Shown here piece by piece: positions 1 through 5,783 of a DNA stretch of 6,037 nt. The notes beneath the pieces were generated by a model that searched no databases, was not told the origin of the DNA, and saw nothing but the letters and a program-made list of their open reading frames with translations. The stretch comes from Rhodoferax sp. (GTDB lineage: Bacteria > Pseudomonadota > Gammaproteobacteria > Burkholderiales > Burkholderiaceae_C). Position 1 is the stretch's first letter. Each line of letters begins with the position of its first letter. The DNA is taken from the NCBI GenBank assembly GCA_030683195.1, contig JAUXQA010000475.1, forward strand, positions 1 to 6,037, written 5' to 3'. A program made the translations under genes and the position numbers.

Positions 1-1
1 C

Positions 2-409
2 AATGCACTCAATGTCGATAAAACCCTGACCTACATCCAGAGCGGATTCAACCCGTCCACACGTCTGTCCCAAGTGAAAGCGCTGGAGGCAGAACTCGCC
101 GGCGAGGTGATGATGCACCTGGAGTTCCTGCGCACCAAGGAAGGCGCCTTCAACTGCAGTGGCCTGCAATTGGTGCGCTACACCACTGAAGAACGCCTGA
201 ATGAGATCATGCAGATATACCGCGACCATGGCGTGCAGATCAACAACCCCCACGTTTACATCGTGGAGGACGGCAAGCAGAACAACCTGGACCCGGCTGT
301 GGTCAGCATCAAGCAACGTTTTGACCCGCAAGGTTTGCTTAACCCAGGAAAACTGCGCAGCTGGGTCGCGTCTCAAAAAGCTGCTGAAGCGCCCTGCGAA
401 TTGGCTTGA
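2..409 (+). CDS. FAD-linked oxidase, C-terminal fragment (5' end off window)
   Basis: The frame is open from base 2 to a TGA at 407-409, giving the last 135 residues of a protein whose start lies off the left edge. The recognisable part is the C-terminal motif FDPQGLLNPGKL, about 20 residues before the end. In VAO/PCMH-type FAD-linked oxidases (FAD_binding_4 family, e.g. glycolate oxidase or D-lactate dehydrogenase-like proteins) this motif closes the substrate/FAD domain. The preceding stretch, including GVQINNPHVYIVEDG, fits the mixed alpha/beta tail of such flavoproteins. The substrate cannot be told from this fragment. The FAD-binding N-terminal domain is not in view, and no signal peptide can be assessed. 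The gene precedes ureD in the same direction with a gap of about 80 bp that holds a likely promoter, so the two need not be co-transcribed. I see no link to urea metabolism. The family call is fairly secure; the specific function is unknown. Confidence 0.8.
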   Translation, partial: NALNVDKTLTYIQSGFNPSTRLSQVKALEAELAGEVMMHLEFLRTKEGAFNCSGLQLVRYTTEERLNEIMQIYRDHGVQINNPHVYIVEDGKQNNLDPAVVSIKQRFDPQGLLNPGKLRSWVASQKAAEAPCELA

Positions 410-440
410 GAGATGACCGGATGAAGGACCAGGCCCGGCG

Positions 441-469
441 TTGACTTGGGGCACAATCTTTTGTTTTAT
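441..469 (+). promoter_or_regulatory. Candidate sigma-70 promoter for ureD
   Basis: TTGACT (441-446) matches the -35 consensus at 5 of 6 bases. After an exact 17-bp spacer comes TTTTAT (464-469), which matches the -10 consensus at 4 of 6. The pair lies in the gap between the FAD oxidase stop and the ureD start. A transcript from it would begin near 475-477, giving a very short leader that starts at or next to the ribosome binding site. This is inferred from the sequence only. The -10 is weak, and ureD may also be reached by read-through from upstream. Confidence 0.35.
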
Positions 470-476
470 CAGCAGT

Positions 477-480
477 AAGG
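477..480 (+). promoter_or_regulatory. Ribosome binding site of ureD
   Basis: AAGG lies 8 nt before the ATG at 489 and supports that codon as the ureD start. The frame is open further upstream to a TTG at 441, but that TTG coincides with the putative -35 box and would add 16 residues not expected in UreD. Confidence 0.55.
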
Positions 481-488
481 TTGACGCT

Positions 489-1319
489 ATGACTTGGCAT
501 GCCAGCCTGCAACTCGACTACCGCCGCGAAGCTGGCCGCACGGTAGCCCGTCATGAGCACAGCGGCCCCTTGCGCGTGCTGCAAAGCCTGTATCCTGAGG
601 GCGACGCGGTGTGCCACAACGTTCTCGTCCACCCTCCGGGGGGCTTGGTGGGTGGCGACACGGTTGACATTGCGGTGAGAGCGAGCCAAAACGCTCATGG
701 CTTGATCACCACCCCTGGGGCTACTCGCTTTTACCGCTCCGAAGGGGAGCTCGCCGTGCAGCGAACCACCCTCAATTTAACATCAGATTCCCGCCTTGAA
801 TGGCTCCCGCTTGAGGCGATTTGTTACAACAATTGCCGGGCCGAGAACCACCTCACGATAAACATGGCGCCGGGTGCCGAAATGATGGGTTGGGACGTAA
901 CGGCCCTGGGCTTGCCACTGGCCAATCAACCGTTTCACTCCGGTAATTTCCTGCAACACATTGAAGTGCCGGGCGTCTGGCTTGAGCGCGGGCGCATTCA
1001 GGCGCAGGACCATCGCTTGATGAACAGCCCTTTGGGGCTGGCAGGACAGCGATGTCTGGCATCACTATTTTTTGTGGCGGGAAGCAAACTGGAGCGGGGG
1101 CGTCGAGACATCGCGCTTGAAACGGCACGGAGCATCATCGCAGCGCACAGCCTGAAGGCCACCGCTGGGGCCACCAGTCCTAACGGACAGGTGGTGGTGG
1201 TTCGCGTCCTGGCTCCTGTGGTGGAGCCGGCCATGAACTTGCTGCGTGAGGTATGGGCGGCGTGGCGTCACTATTTTTGGCATATTTCGCAATCCCCCCC
1301 CCGTATCTGGTCCACCTAG
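489..1319 (+). CDS. ureD: Urease accessory protein UreD (UreH)
   Basis: This is a complete 276-residue protein, the normal UreD length. UreD is a cytoplasmic chaperone that binds urease apoprotein and, with UreF and UreG, forms the complex that carbamylates the active-site lysine and inserts two nickel ions. The family hallmarks are all visible: LQSLYPEG (32-38), HPPGGLVGGD (48-57), TTPGATRFYRS (74-84), LEWLPLE (103-109), then WDVTALGLP, LASLFFVAG and a C-terminal PPRIW. The ATG at 489 was chosen because it has an AAGG ribosome binding site and gives the usual MxWHA-type N-terminus. The gene runs in the opposite direction to the urt transport operon. It is not followed by ureA, as is common in Burkholderiales; the next gene is a receiver-TPR protein 79 bp downstream. 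A run of nine C residues (1294-1302) encodes part of the conserved SPPR end. No damage is visible, so the gene looks functional, but it needs urease structural genes elsewhere. Confidence 0.94.
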   Translation: MTWHASLQLDYRREAGRTVARHEHSGPLRVLQSLYPEGDAVCHNVLVHPPGGLVGGDTVDIAVRASQNAHGLITTPGATRFYRSEGELAVQRTTLNLTSDSRLEWLPLEAICYNNCRAENHLTINMAPGAEMMGWDVTALGLPLANQPFHSGNFLQHIEVPGVWLERGRIQAQDHRLMNSPLGLAGQRCLASLFFVAGSKLERGRRDIALETARSIIAAHSLKATAGATSPNGQVVVVRVLAPVVEPAMNLLREVWAAWRHYFWHISQSPPRIWST

Positions 1320-1328
1320 TGCTAGTAT
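1320..1328 (+). promoter_or_regulatory. Possible extended -10 promoter for the receiver-TPR gene
   Basis: TGC-TAGTAT immediately follows the ureD stop and resembles an extended -10 element (TGn plus TATAAT, 4 of 6 bases in the hexamer). No recognisable -35 hexamer lies 16-18 bp upstream, where the C-tract of ureD sits. The position would be sensible for independent transcription of the gene starting at 1399. This is weak evidence; co-transcription with ureD is equally possible. Confidence 0.22.
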
Positions 1329-1329
1329 T

Positions 1330-1350
1330 TTGGGGTGAGAACTACCCCAA
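1330..1350 (+). other. Stem-loop in the ureD/receiver-TPR intergenic gap
   Basis: TTGGGGT (1330-1336) and ACCCCAA (1344-1350) form a perfect 7-bp inverted repeat around a 7-nt loop. There is no T-run on the 3' side in either orientation, so it is not a classical intrinsic terminator. It could be a weak terminator after ureD, a 5'-leader hairpin of the next gene, or a protein-binding palindrome; the sequence does not decide. Confidence 0.4.
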
Positions 1351-1382
1351 TCAAACCAACTGAACAGCCGCCTAGCCGCGTT

Positions 1383-1390
1383 GAAGGGGG
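1383..1390 (+). promoter_or_regulatory. Ribosome binding site of the receiver-TPR gene
   Basis: The purine-rich GAAGGGGG ends 8 nt before the ATG at 1399 and fixes that codon as the start. The in-frame TTG at 1381 overlaps this site and is therefore unlikely to be used. Confidence 0.7.
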
Positions 1391-1398
1391 ACGCTCAC

Positions 1399-3057
1399 AT
1401 GGCAAGGTTTGAAGACGACTTGTCGACTTCCATGGCATTGGTGGTGGATGCCAACCCCACCTCGCGCTCCATCCTGGTGTCTCAATTGCGCGATTTCGGC
1501 ATGGGCAGCATCGTGCAGTGCTCCCGGCTGGCGGATGCACGACGCCAACTGGAGTACCGCAGCTTTGATGTTGTGCTGTGCGAGCAGCATTTTTTAGGTG
1601 AAACCACCACCGGCCAGGATCTTCTGGACGACCTGCGGCGCAACCAGCTCCTGCCGTTTTCAACTGTTTTCATCATGGTGACTGCCGAGGCCACCTATGC
1701 CAAAGTGGCCGAAGCAGCCGAGTCAGCCCTGGACGGCTACTTGCTCAAGCCCCACAAGGGCACCCAGTTGGGCGAGCGACTGCGACAGGCGCGCGTACGC
1801 AAGGTGTCGTTGCAGGAGATTTTTGCGGCCATTGAGGCCGAGGACTATGAAAAAGCAGCTGGCCTGTGCCTGCATCGCTTTGAAACCAAAGGCAAGTTCT
1901 GGTTATATGCAGCACGGGTGGGTGCTGAATTGCTGCTGCGTGTTGGCAAACACGTGGAGGCGCAGGTGTTGTATGAAGCCGTCGTGGCAGCAAAAACCCT
2001 GCCATGGGCCAAATTGGGAGTGGCGAGGTCTTTGCTGGATGCCGGCCAAACAGCAGCCGCAGTCAGTACCCTGGAAAACCTGGTGCGAGAAGACCCCACT
2101 TACGCCGATGCTTACGATGTCATGGGGCGTGCCCAGTTTGAACTGGGCAAGTTCGACCAGGCCATGGCGACCTACAAAATGGCCAGTGAACTCACGCCGG
2201 CCTCCATTAGCCGGCTGCAAAACCTGGGCATGATGACCTACTACTCTGGTGATCGGATTGAAGCGGAAAAAATACTGGATCGCACCACCCGTCTCGGCCT
2301 GGATTCCAAAATGTTCGACTGCCAGACCCTGGTCTTGTTGGCGTTTGCTCGGGTTGAGAGTGGCGACCGCAAAGGCGTGCAGCGCTGCCGTGACGACTTC
2401 GCCCGTTTGATCGAGCGCAACCCGGACAGCCTGCGCCACGCGCGTCTGGCCAAAACAGTAGATGCGCTTTCGTCCATTCAGGAACATCAGTTTGCACAGG
2501 CTCTGGACGCCGTGCGCACCTTGATCAAGACAAGCAAGTTACCCGAGTTTGACTTTGAATCAGCCTCCAACCTGGTCGCCTTGATGGCGCAACTCGCCAA
2601 TAAAGCCATTCAACTTGACGAAGTGGAGTCGGTGGTGGACACGGTAGCTCTTCGATTTTGCACCAACCGCGCCATGATGGGCTTGCTGGCAGGAGCTGCG
2701 GGCGCGCATGCGCCCTATGGCGAACGAGTCCAGACCGCGCACACACAAATTCTGAAGTTTTCAGAACATGCCATGTCTCTCAGCATGGGGGGAAACCCCC
2801 GAGCCGCAGTGGAGGAACTACTGCAACACGGTCAATCCACGCTAAACGCCAAGCTGATTGAGACGGCCTTCCTGGTGCTCAACCGCTACTCGGACAAGAT
2901 CGCAGATGCCGGTGAACTCAACGCCGCTGTCCAAGGGCTGCGCACCCGCTTTTCCACCCTCACTTCAAAACCTTCCCTCGGTGAACAAAAGCGTCAAGCT
3001 GGTGGCTTGACCTTGCGCACGGGAAGCTCGGCGGCAGCAAAAGCAGCCCTGGCCTGA
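1399..3057 (+). CDS. Response-regulator receiver domain / TPR-repeat protein
   Basis: A 552-residue cytoplasmic protein with no signal peptide or membrane segment. Residues about 10-135 form a CheY-like receiver domain: LVVDANPTSR (14-23), the beta-3 strand FDVVLCE (56-62), MVTAEA (93-98) with the conserved Thr95, and YLLKP (114-118) with the conserved Lys117. The phosphoacceptor Asp is replaced by Glu62, and the second residue of the acidic pair is Ala18 (Asp17 is kept), so ordinary phosphorylation is doubtful. From about 138 the protein is helical. TPR-like units are clearest at roughly 203-236 and 237-270 (GRAQFELGKFDQAMATYKMASELTP), with more degenerate units on both sides. The rest, to about 520, is helical without a motif I recognise, and the tail is Ala/Lys-rich. 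There is no DNA-binding, kinase, GGDEF or EAL domain, so output is probably through protein-protein contacts. Such receiver-TPR proteins are known in proteobacteria, but I cannot assign a pathway. It sits between ureD (same strand) and the convergent urt operon; a link to urea use is speculative. Confidence 0.88.
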   Translation: MARFEDDLSTSMALVVDANPTSRSILVSQLRDFGMGSIVQCSRLADARRQLEYRSFDVVLCEQHFLGETTTGQDLLDDLRRNQLLPFSTVFIMVTAEATYAKVAEAAESALDGYLLKPHKGTQLGERLRQARVRKVSLQEIFAAIEAEDYEKAAGLCLHRFETKGKFWLYAARVGAELLLRVGKHVEAQVLYEAVVAAKTLPWAKLGVARSLLDAGQTAAAVSTLENLVREDPTYADAYDVMGRAQFELGKFDQAMATYKMASELTPASISRLQNLGMMTYYSGDRIEAEKILDRTTRLGLDSKMFDCQTLVLLAFARVESGDRKGVQRCRDDFARLIERNPDSLRHARLAKTVDALSSIQEHQFAQALDAVRTLIKTSKLPEFDFESASNLVALMAQLANKAIQLDEVESVVDTVALRFCTNRAMMGLLAGAAGAHAPYGERVQTAHTQILKFSEHAMSLSMGGNPRAAVEELLQHGQSTLNAKLIETAFLVLNRYSDKIADAGELNAAVQGLRTRFSTLTSKPSLGEQKRQAGGLTLRTGSSAAAKAALA

Positions 3058-3068
3058 AACAGGGATTG

Positions 3069-3090
3069 ATGCCCGGCCCAACGGAGGCAT
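3069..3090. terminator. Weak hairpin in the convergent gap, possible bidirectional terminator
   Basis: In the 39-bp space between the two convergent stops, ATGC (3069-3072) pairs with GCAT (3087-3090), and CCG (3073-3075) pairs with CGG (3082-3084) across a 2-nt bulge and a 6-nt loop. No T-run follows on either strand. It is the only visible structure where both transcripts should end, but as an intrinsic terminator it is poor. Confidence 0.25.
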
Positions 3091-3096
3091 GGCCCG

Positions 3097-3798
3097 CTAA
3101 ATGGAGACCAGTTGACGCACGCCGTCAATCTCCATATTGGCACCGCGGCCACGGGCGAGTACTGAACCGCGCTCCATCACCACGTAGTCATCGGCCAGTT
3201 CCTGTGCGAAGTCGTAATACTGCTCCACCAGCACAATCGCCATGGTCCCCCTGTCAGCCAGCATGCGGATCACGCGGCCAATATCCTTGATGATGCTGGG
3301 CTGAATACCTTCGGTCGGCTCGTCCAGAATCAATAGCTTGGGGCCGGCTGCCAGCGCCCGGGCAATCGCCAACTGCTGTTGTTGCCCGCCAGACAGGTCT
3401 CCGCCACGGCGGTTCAACATTTGTTTCAAGACCGGGAACAACTCGAATAATTCAGGGGGAATCGGCGTGCCGGCGGGCTTGTAGGTCAAGCCCATGCGCA
3501 GGTTTTCTTCCACCGTCAGGCGCGAAAAAATTTCCCGGCCTTGCGGCACAAAACCAATGCCGGCTTGCGCCCGCTCGTAAGGTGTGAAGTTTTGGATCGA
3601 CTTACCATCAAATTCGATGGTACCGGTCTTGATGGGCACAAGCCCCATCAGGCTCTTGAGCAAGGTGGTTTTGCCCACCCCATTGCGCCCCAGTATCACC
3701 GTCACCTGCCCGAGGTTGGCCTGCAGGCTGACATCACGCAATATGTGCGATCCGCCGTAGTATTGATTGACATTTGTAACGTTCAGCATGCTCATCAT
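3097..3798 (-). CDS. urtE: Urea ABC transporter ATP-binding protein UrtE
   Basis: This 233-residue ATPase is one of the two nucleotide-binding subunits of the high-affinity urea importer UrtABCDE and works on the inner face of the cytoplasmic membrane, pairing with UrtD. Visible motifs: NQYYGGSHILRD (11-22), a near-signature of UrtE; Walker A GRNGVGKTT (37-45); Q-loop VPQGREIF (84-91); ABC signature LSGGQQQQ (135-142); Walker B with catalytic Glu, LLILDEP (155-161); then TEGIQPSIIKDIG. The switch position is LVEQ, with Gln193 in place of the usual His, as in the related LivF branch. The length is normal. It is the last gene of the operon: its first ATG shares one base with the urtD stop (TAATG), so translation is probably coupled. 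ATGs at 3798, 3795 and 3789 are all possible starts; a weak GGGA (3807-3804) lies 5 and 8 nt from the first two, while the third gives the shorter N-terminus common in homologues. Only the exact start is uncertain. Confidence 0.96.
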   Translation of the reverse strand: MMSMLNVTNVNQYYGGSHILRDVSLQANLGQVTVILGRNGVGKTTLLKSLMGLVPIKTGTIEFDGKSIQNFTPYERAQAGIGFVPQGREIFSRLTVEENLRMGLTYKPAGTPIPPELFELFPVLKQMLNRRGGDLSGGQQQQLAIARALAAGPKLLILDEPTEGIQPSIIKDIGRVIRMLADRGTMAIVLVEQYYDFAQELADDYVVMERGSVLARGRGANMEIDGVRQLVSI

Positions 3799-4673
3799 TA
3801 GCGTCCCAGATAGACCTCAATCACCCGTTCATCTGCCTGCACCTGCGCCAGCGTGCCCTGCGCGAGCACCGACCCGTCACACAACACCGTGACGATGTCC
3901 GAGATGGTGTTGATGAAGCTCATGTCATGTTCCACCACCATCAGGGAGTGCTTGCCCTTGAGTGACAAAAACAGCTCGGCCGTGCGCTCCGTCTCCTGAT
4001 CGGTCATCCCGGCCACGGGTTCATCGAGCAACAGCAGCTTGGGGTCTTGCATCAGCAACATACCTATTTCGAGCCATTGCTTTTGCCCATGACTCAAATT
4101 GCCCGCCTGGCGCGACACACTGTCCGCCAGATGAATGGTGTGCAAGACGTCCGCCAAGCGGTCGCTCTGCGTGGAGTCAAGCCGAAAGAAAAGAGATGAG
4201 CTAACGGCCTTGTTGGTCTTGAGCGCCAGCTCCAGATTCTCGAAAACGGTGAGCTCCTCAAAAACAGTTGGTTTCTGGAACTTGCGGCCAATACCCAACT
4301 GCGCAATCTCGGATTCCTTGTATCGCAGCAAGTCAATCGTACTGCCAAAAAACACTGTGCCTGAATCGGGTCGGGTCTTCCCGGTGATGATGTCCATCAT
4401 GGTGGTCTTGCCCGCCCCGTTGGGGCCGATGATGCAACGCAGCTCACCCGGCGCAATATCCAGAGACAGGTTGTTGATCGCCTTGAAGCCATCAAAGCTC
4501 ACGTTCACATCTTCAAGGTACAAAATGCGCCCGTGGGTCACATCCACTTCGCCTGGCGTGGCAAGCCTCGAAAAGCCTGCCTGACGGCCACCAGATTCTG
4601 TCTGACCACCCAACGTCGTCTTGGGCAGCGCCTCGCGCCGGCGCGCACCTTCTTCGAGCAGATCGGGCGTCAT
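3798..4673 (-). CDS. urtD: Urea ABC transporter ATP-binding protein UrtD
   Basis: A 291-residue ATPase, the partner of UrtE in powering urea import. About 48 N-terminal residues of low similarity to other ABC proteins, rich in charged residues and Gly, precede DVTHGRILYLEDVNVSFDGF; an extension of this kind is usual for UrtD of this group. The ABC domain then shows Walker A GPNGAGKTT (83-91), Q-loop GIGRKFQKPTVF (127-138), signature LSHGQ (193-197), Walker B LLLLDEP (213-219) and the switch His in VVEHDMSF (His249). All catalytic residues are present. The frame is open upstream for another 66 codons inside urtC, but the ATG at 4673 is preferred: it has a strong AAAGGAG ribosome binding site 7 nt upstream and forms an ATGA overlap with the urtC stop. 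The 3' end overlaps urtE by one base. Identity as UrtD rather than LivG rests on the VTHG...VSFDGFKAINNL N-terminal part and on the gene order. Confidence 0.96.
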   Translation of the reverse strand: MTPDLLEEGARRREALPKTTLGGQTESGGRQAGFSRLATPGEVDVTHGRILYLEDVNVSFDGFKAINNLSLDIAPGELRCIIGPNGAGKTTMMDIITGKTRPDSGTVFFGSTIDLLRYKESEIAQLGIGRKFQKPTVFEELTVFENLELALKTNKAVSSSLFFRLDSTQSDRLADVLHTIHLADSVSRQAGNLSHGQKQWLEIGMLLMQDPKLLLLDEPVAGMTDQETERTAELFLSLKGKHSLMVVEHDMSFINTISDIVTVLCDGSVLAQGTLAQVQADERVIEVYLGR

Positions 4674-5779
4674 GCCTTGGCTCCTTTCAATTTCTTGACC
4701 AGCCCGACAATGCCGTGGGGCAAAAACAAGGTCACGCCAATGAACAGCGCGCCCAAAAAGTACAACCAGTACTCCGGGTAGGCCACGGTCAGCCAGCTCT
4801 TGGCGCCGTTCACAATAAAGGCCCCCACAATCGGCCCGATCAACGATGCCCGCCCACCAACGGCGGCCCAAATGGCAATCTCAATCGAGTTGGCCGGACT
4901 CATCTCACTGGGGTTGATGATGCCGATTTGCGGCACATACAAGGCACCCGCCACGCCACACATCATGGCTGAGATGGTCCAGATGGTGAGCTTGTAGCCC
5001 ATGGGGTTGTAGCCCGAAAACATCACCCGCGTCTCTGCGTCCCGCACCGCTTGCAGCACCCGGCCAAACTTGCTGTTGATCAACCAGCGGGCCAACAAGA
5101 AACAAGCCAGGAGCGTCACGCCGGTCATGACAAACAGCGTCATGCGCGTGGAAGGCGTGGCAATGGGTATGCTCAAAATCCGCTTGAAGTCAGTGAACCC
5201 GTTGTTGCCACCAAATCCGGTTTCATTGCGGAAAAACAGCAGCATGGCGGCAAACGTGAGCGCTTGGGTGATGATGGAAAAGTACACCCCTTTGATCCGC
5301 GAGCGAAACGCGAAGTAGCCGAACACAAAGGCCACCAGTCCAGGTACCGCCACCACCATGAACAGGGTCGCTATGAAACTATCGCTCAGCGCCCAGTGCC
5401 AAGGCAGCTCTTTCCAGTCCAGAAACACCATGAAATCCGGCAGGTTGCTTTTGTAGTTGCCGTCCTGCCCGATCTGGCGCATCAGGTACATGCCCATGAC
5501 ATAGCCACCTAGTGCAAAAAACAGGCCATGACCCAGACTCAGGATGCCGGTATAGCCCCAGATCAAGTCCATAGCCAAGGCACAAATGGCGTAGCACATG
5601 ATCTTGCCGATCAAGCCCACGGCGTAGTCACTCAGGTGAAAAATGCTGCCCTGTGGCACCATCAAATTCAGGATCGGTGCCACGGCGCAGACCACCAGCA
5701 AGGCGACGATGAAGGTGCTCCACCCGGCGCGAGTCAATAGCGGTGTGCGAGCGGGGAGTTCAATGGATTGTGTTGTCAT
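4670..5779 (-). CDS. urtC: Urea ABC transporter permease UrtC
   Basis: A 369-residue integral inner-membrane protein of the LivM-type permease family; with UrtB it forms the urea channel. Hydrophobic segments are seen around residues 21-40, 53-74, 77-100, 134-156, 165-183, 213-231, 264-282, 298-325 and 337-360, consistent with a many-span LivM-like topology. Family landmarks are GYTGILSLGHG (75-85), ALGGYVMGMYLMRQIG (89-104), LPDFMVFLDWKELPW (113-127), KGVYFSIITQALTFA (163-177), ETGFGGNNG (186-194) and a cytoplasmic loop KFGRVLQAVRDAETR (237-251) likely to contact the ATPases. The insert around 104-125 is characteristic of UrtC compared with LivM. The ATG at 5779 follows the urtB stop by 4 nt, with a weak AGAGG (5793-5789) upstream. 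The stop overlaps the urtD start by 4 nt. No anomalies are seen. Confidence 0.96.
   Translation of the reverse strand: MTTQSIELPARTPLLTRAGWSTFIVALLVVCAVAPILNLMVPQGSIFHLSDYAVGLIGKIMCYAICALAMDLIWGYTGILSLGHGLFFALGGYVMGMYLMRQIGQDGNYKSNLPDFMVFLDWKELPWHWALSDSFIATLFMVVAVPGLVAFVFGYFAFRSRIKGVYFSIITQALTFAAMLLFFRNETGFGGNNGFTDFKRILSIPIATPSTRMTLFVMTGVTLLACFLLARWLINSKFGRVLQAVRDAETRVMFSGYNPMGYKLTIWTISAMMCGVAGALYVPQIGIINPSEMSPANSIEIAIWAAVGGRASLIGPIVGAFIVNGAKSWLTVAYPEYWLYFLGALFIGVTLFLPHGIVGLVKKLKGAKA
4681..4687 (-). promoter_or_regulatory. Ribosome binding site of urtD inside the urtC 3' end
   Basis: On the minus strand AAAGGAG lies 7 nt before the ATG at 4673, within the last codons of urtC. It is the strongest Shine-Dalgarno sequence I see in the operon and settles the urtD start against the longer open frame. 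Confidence 0.75.
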
Positions 5780-5783
5780 GGTT

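Noticed and set aside
447..465. Sigma-54-like element upstream of ureD (GGGCAC ... TTGT)
   Set aside because: It lacks the GC of the -12 box at the required distance, and the closest TTG is one base too far; not enough to claim NtrC/sigma-54 control.
339..698. 119-codon open frame on the minus strand across the FAD oxidase/ureD gap
   Set aside because: It runs antisense to the clearly coding start of ureD and the end of the oxidase and shows no family resemblance.
1330..1350. Intrinsic terminator of ureD
   Set aside because: The stem is good but there is no T-run on either strand, so it was listed only as a stem-loop.
1697..2233. 178-codon open frame on the plus strand within the receiver-TPR gene
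   Set aside because: A +1 shadow with a Trp/Pro/Cys/Arg-rich product typical of out-of-frame reading of GC-rich coding DNA.
1903..2487. 194-codon open frame on the minus strand
   Set aside because: Antisense to the TPR region of the receiver-TPR gene; no motif and no ribosome site noticed.
3226..3228. Gln instead of His at the switch position of UrtE as a defect
   Set aside because: The LVEQ form is usual in UrtE/LivF-type ATPases, so it is a family trait rather than damage.
4135..4584. 149-codon open frame on the plus strand
   Set aside because: Antisense to urtD, whose catalytic motifs all lie on the other strand; no recognisable domain.
4674..4871. Upstream in-frame extension of urtD by 66 codons
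   Set aside because: It lies wholly inside urtC, its translation is unlike any UrtD N-terminus, and the ATG at 4673 has both a strong ribosome site and the ATGA junction.
5051..5512. 153-codon open frame on the plus strand
   Set aside because: It is antisense to urtC; its composition (rich in His, Gln, Arg, Lys) is what a membrane-protein gene gives in reverse, and no motif or start signal supports it.
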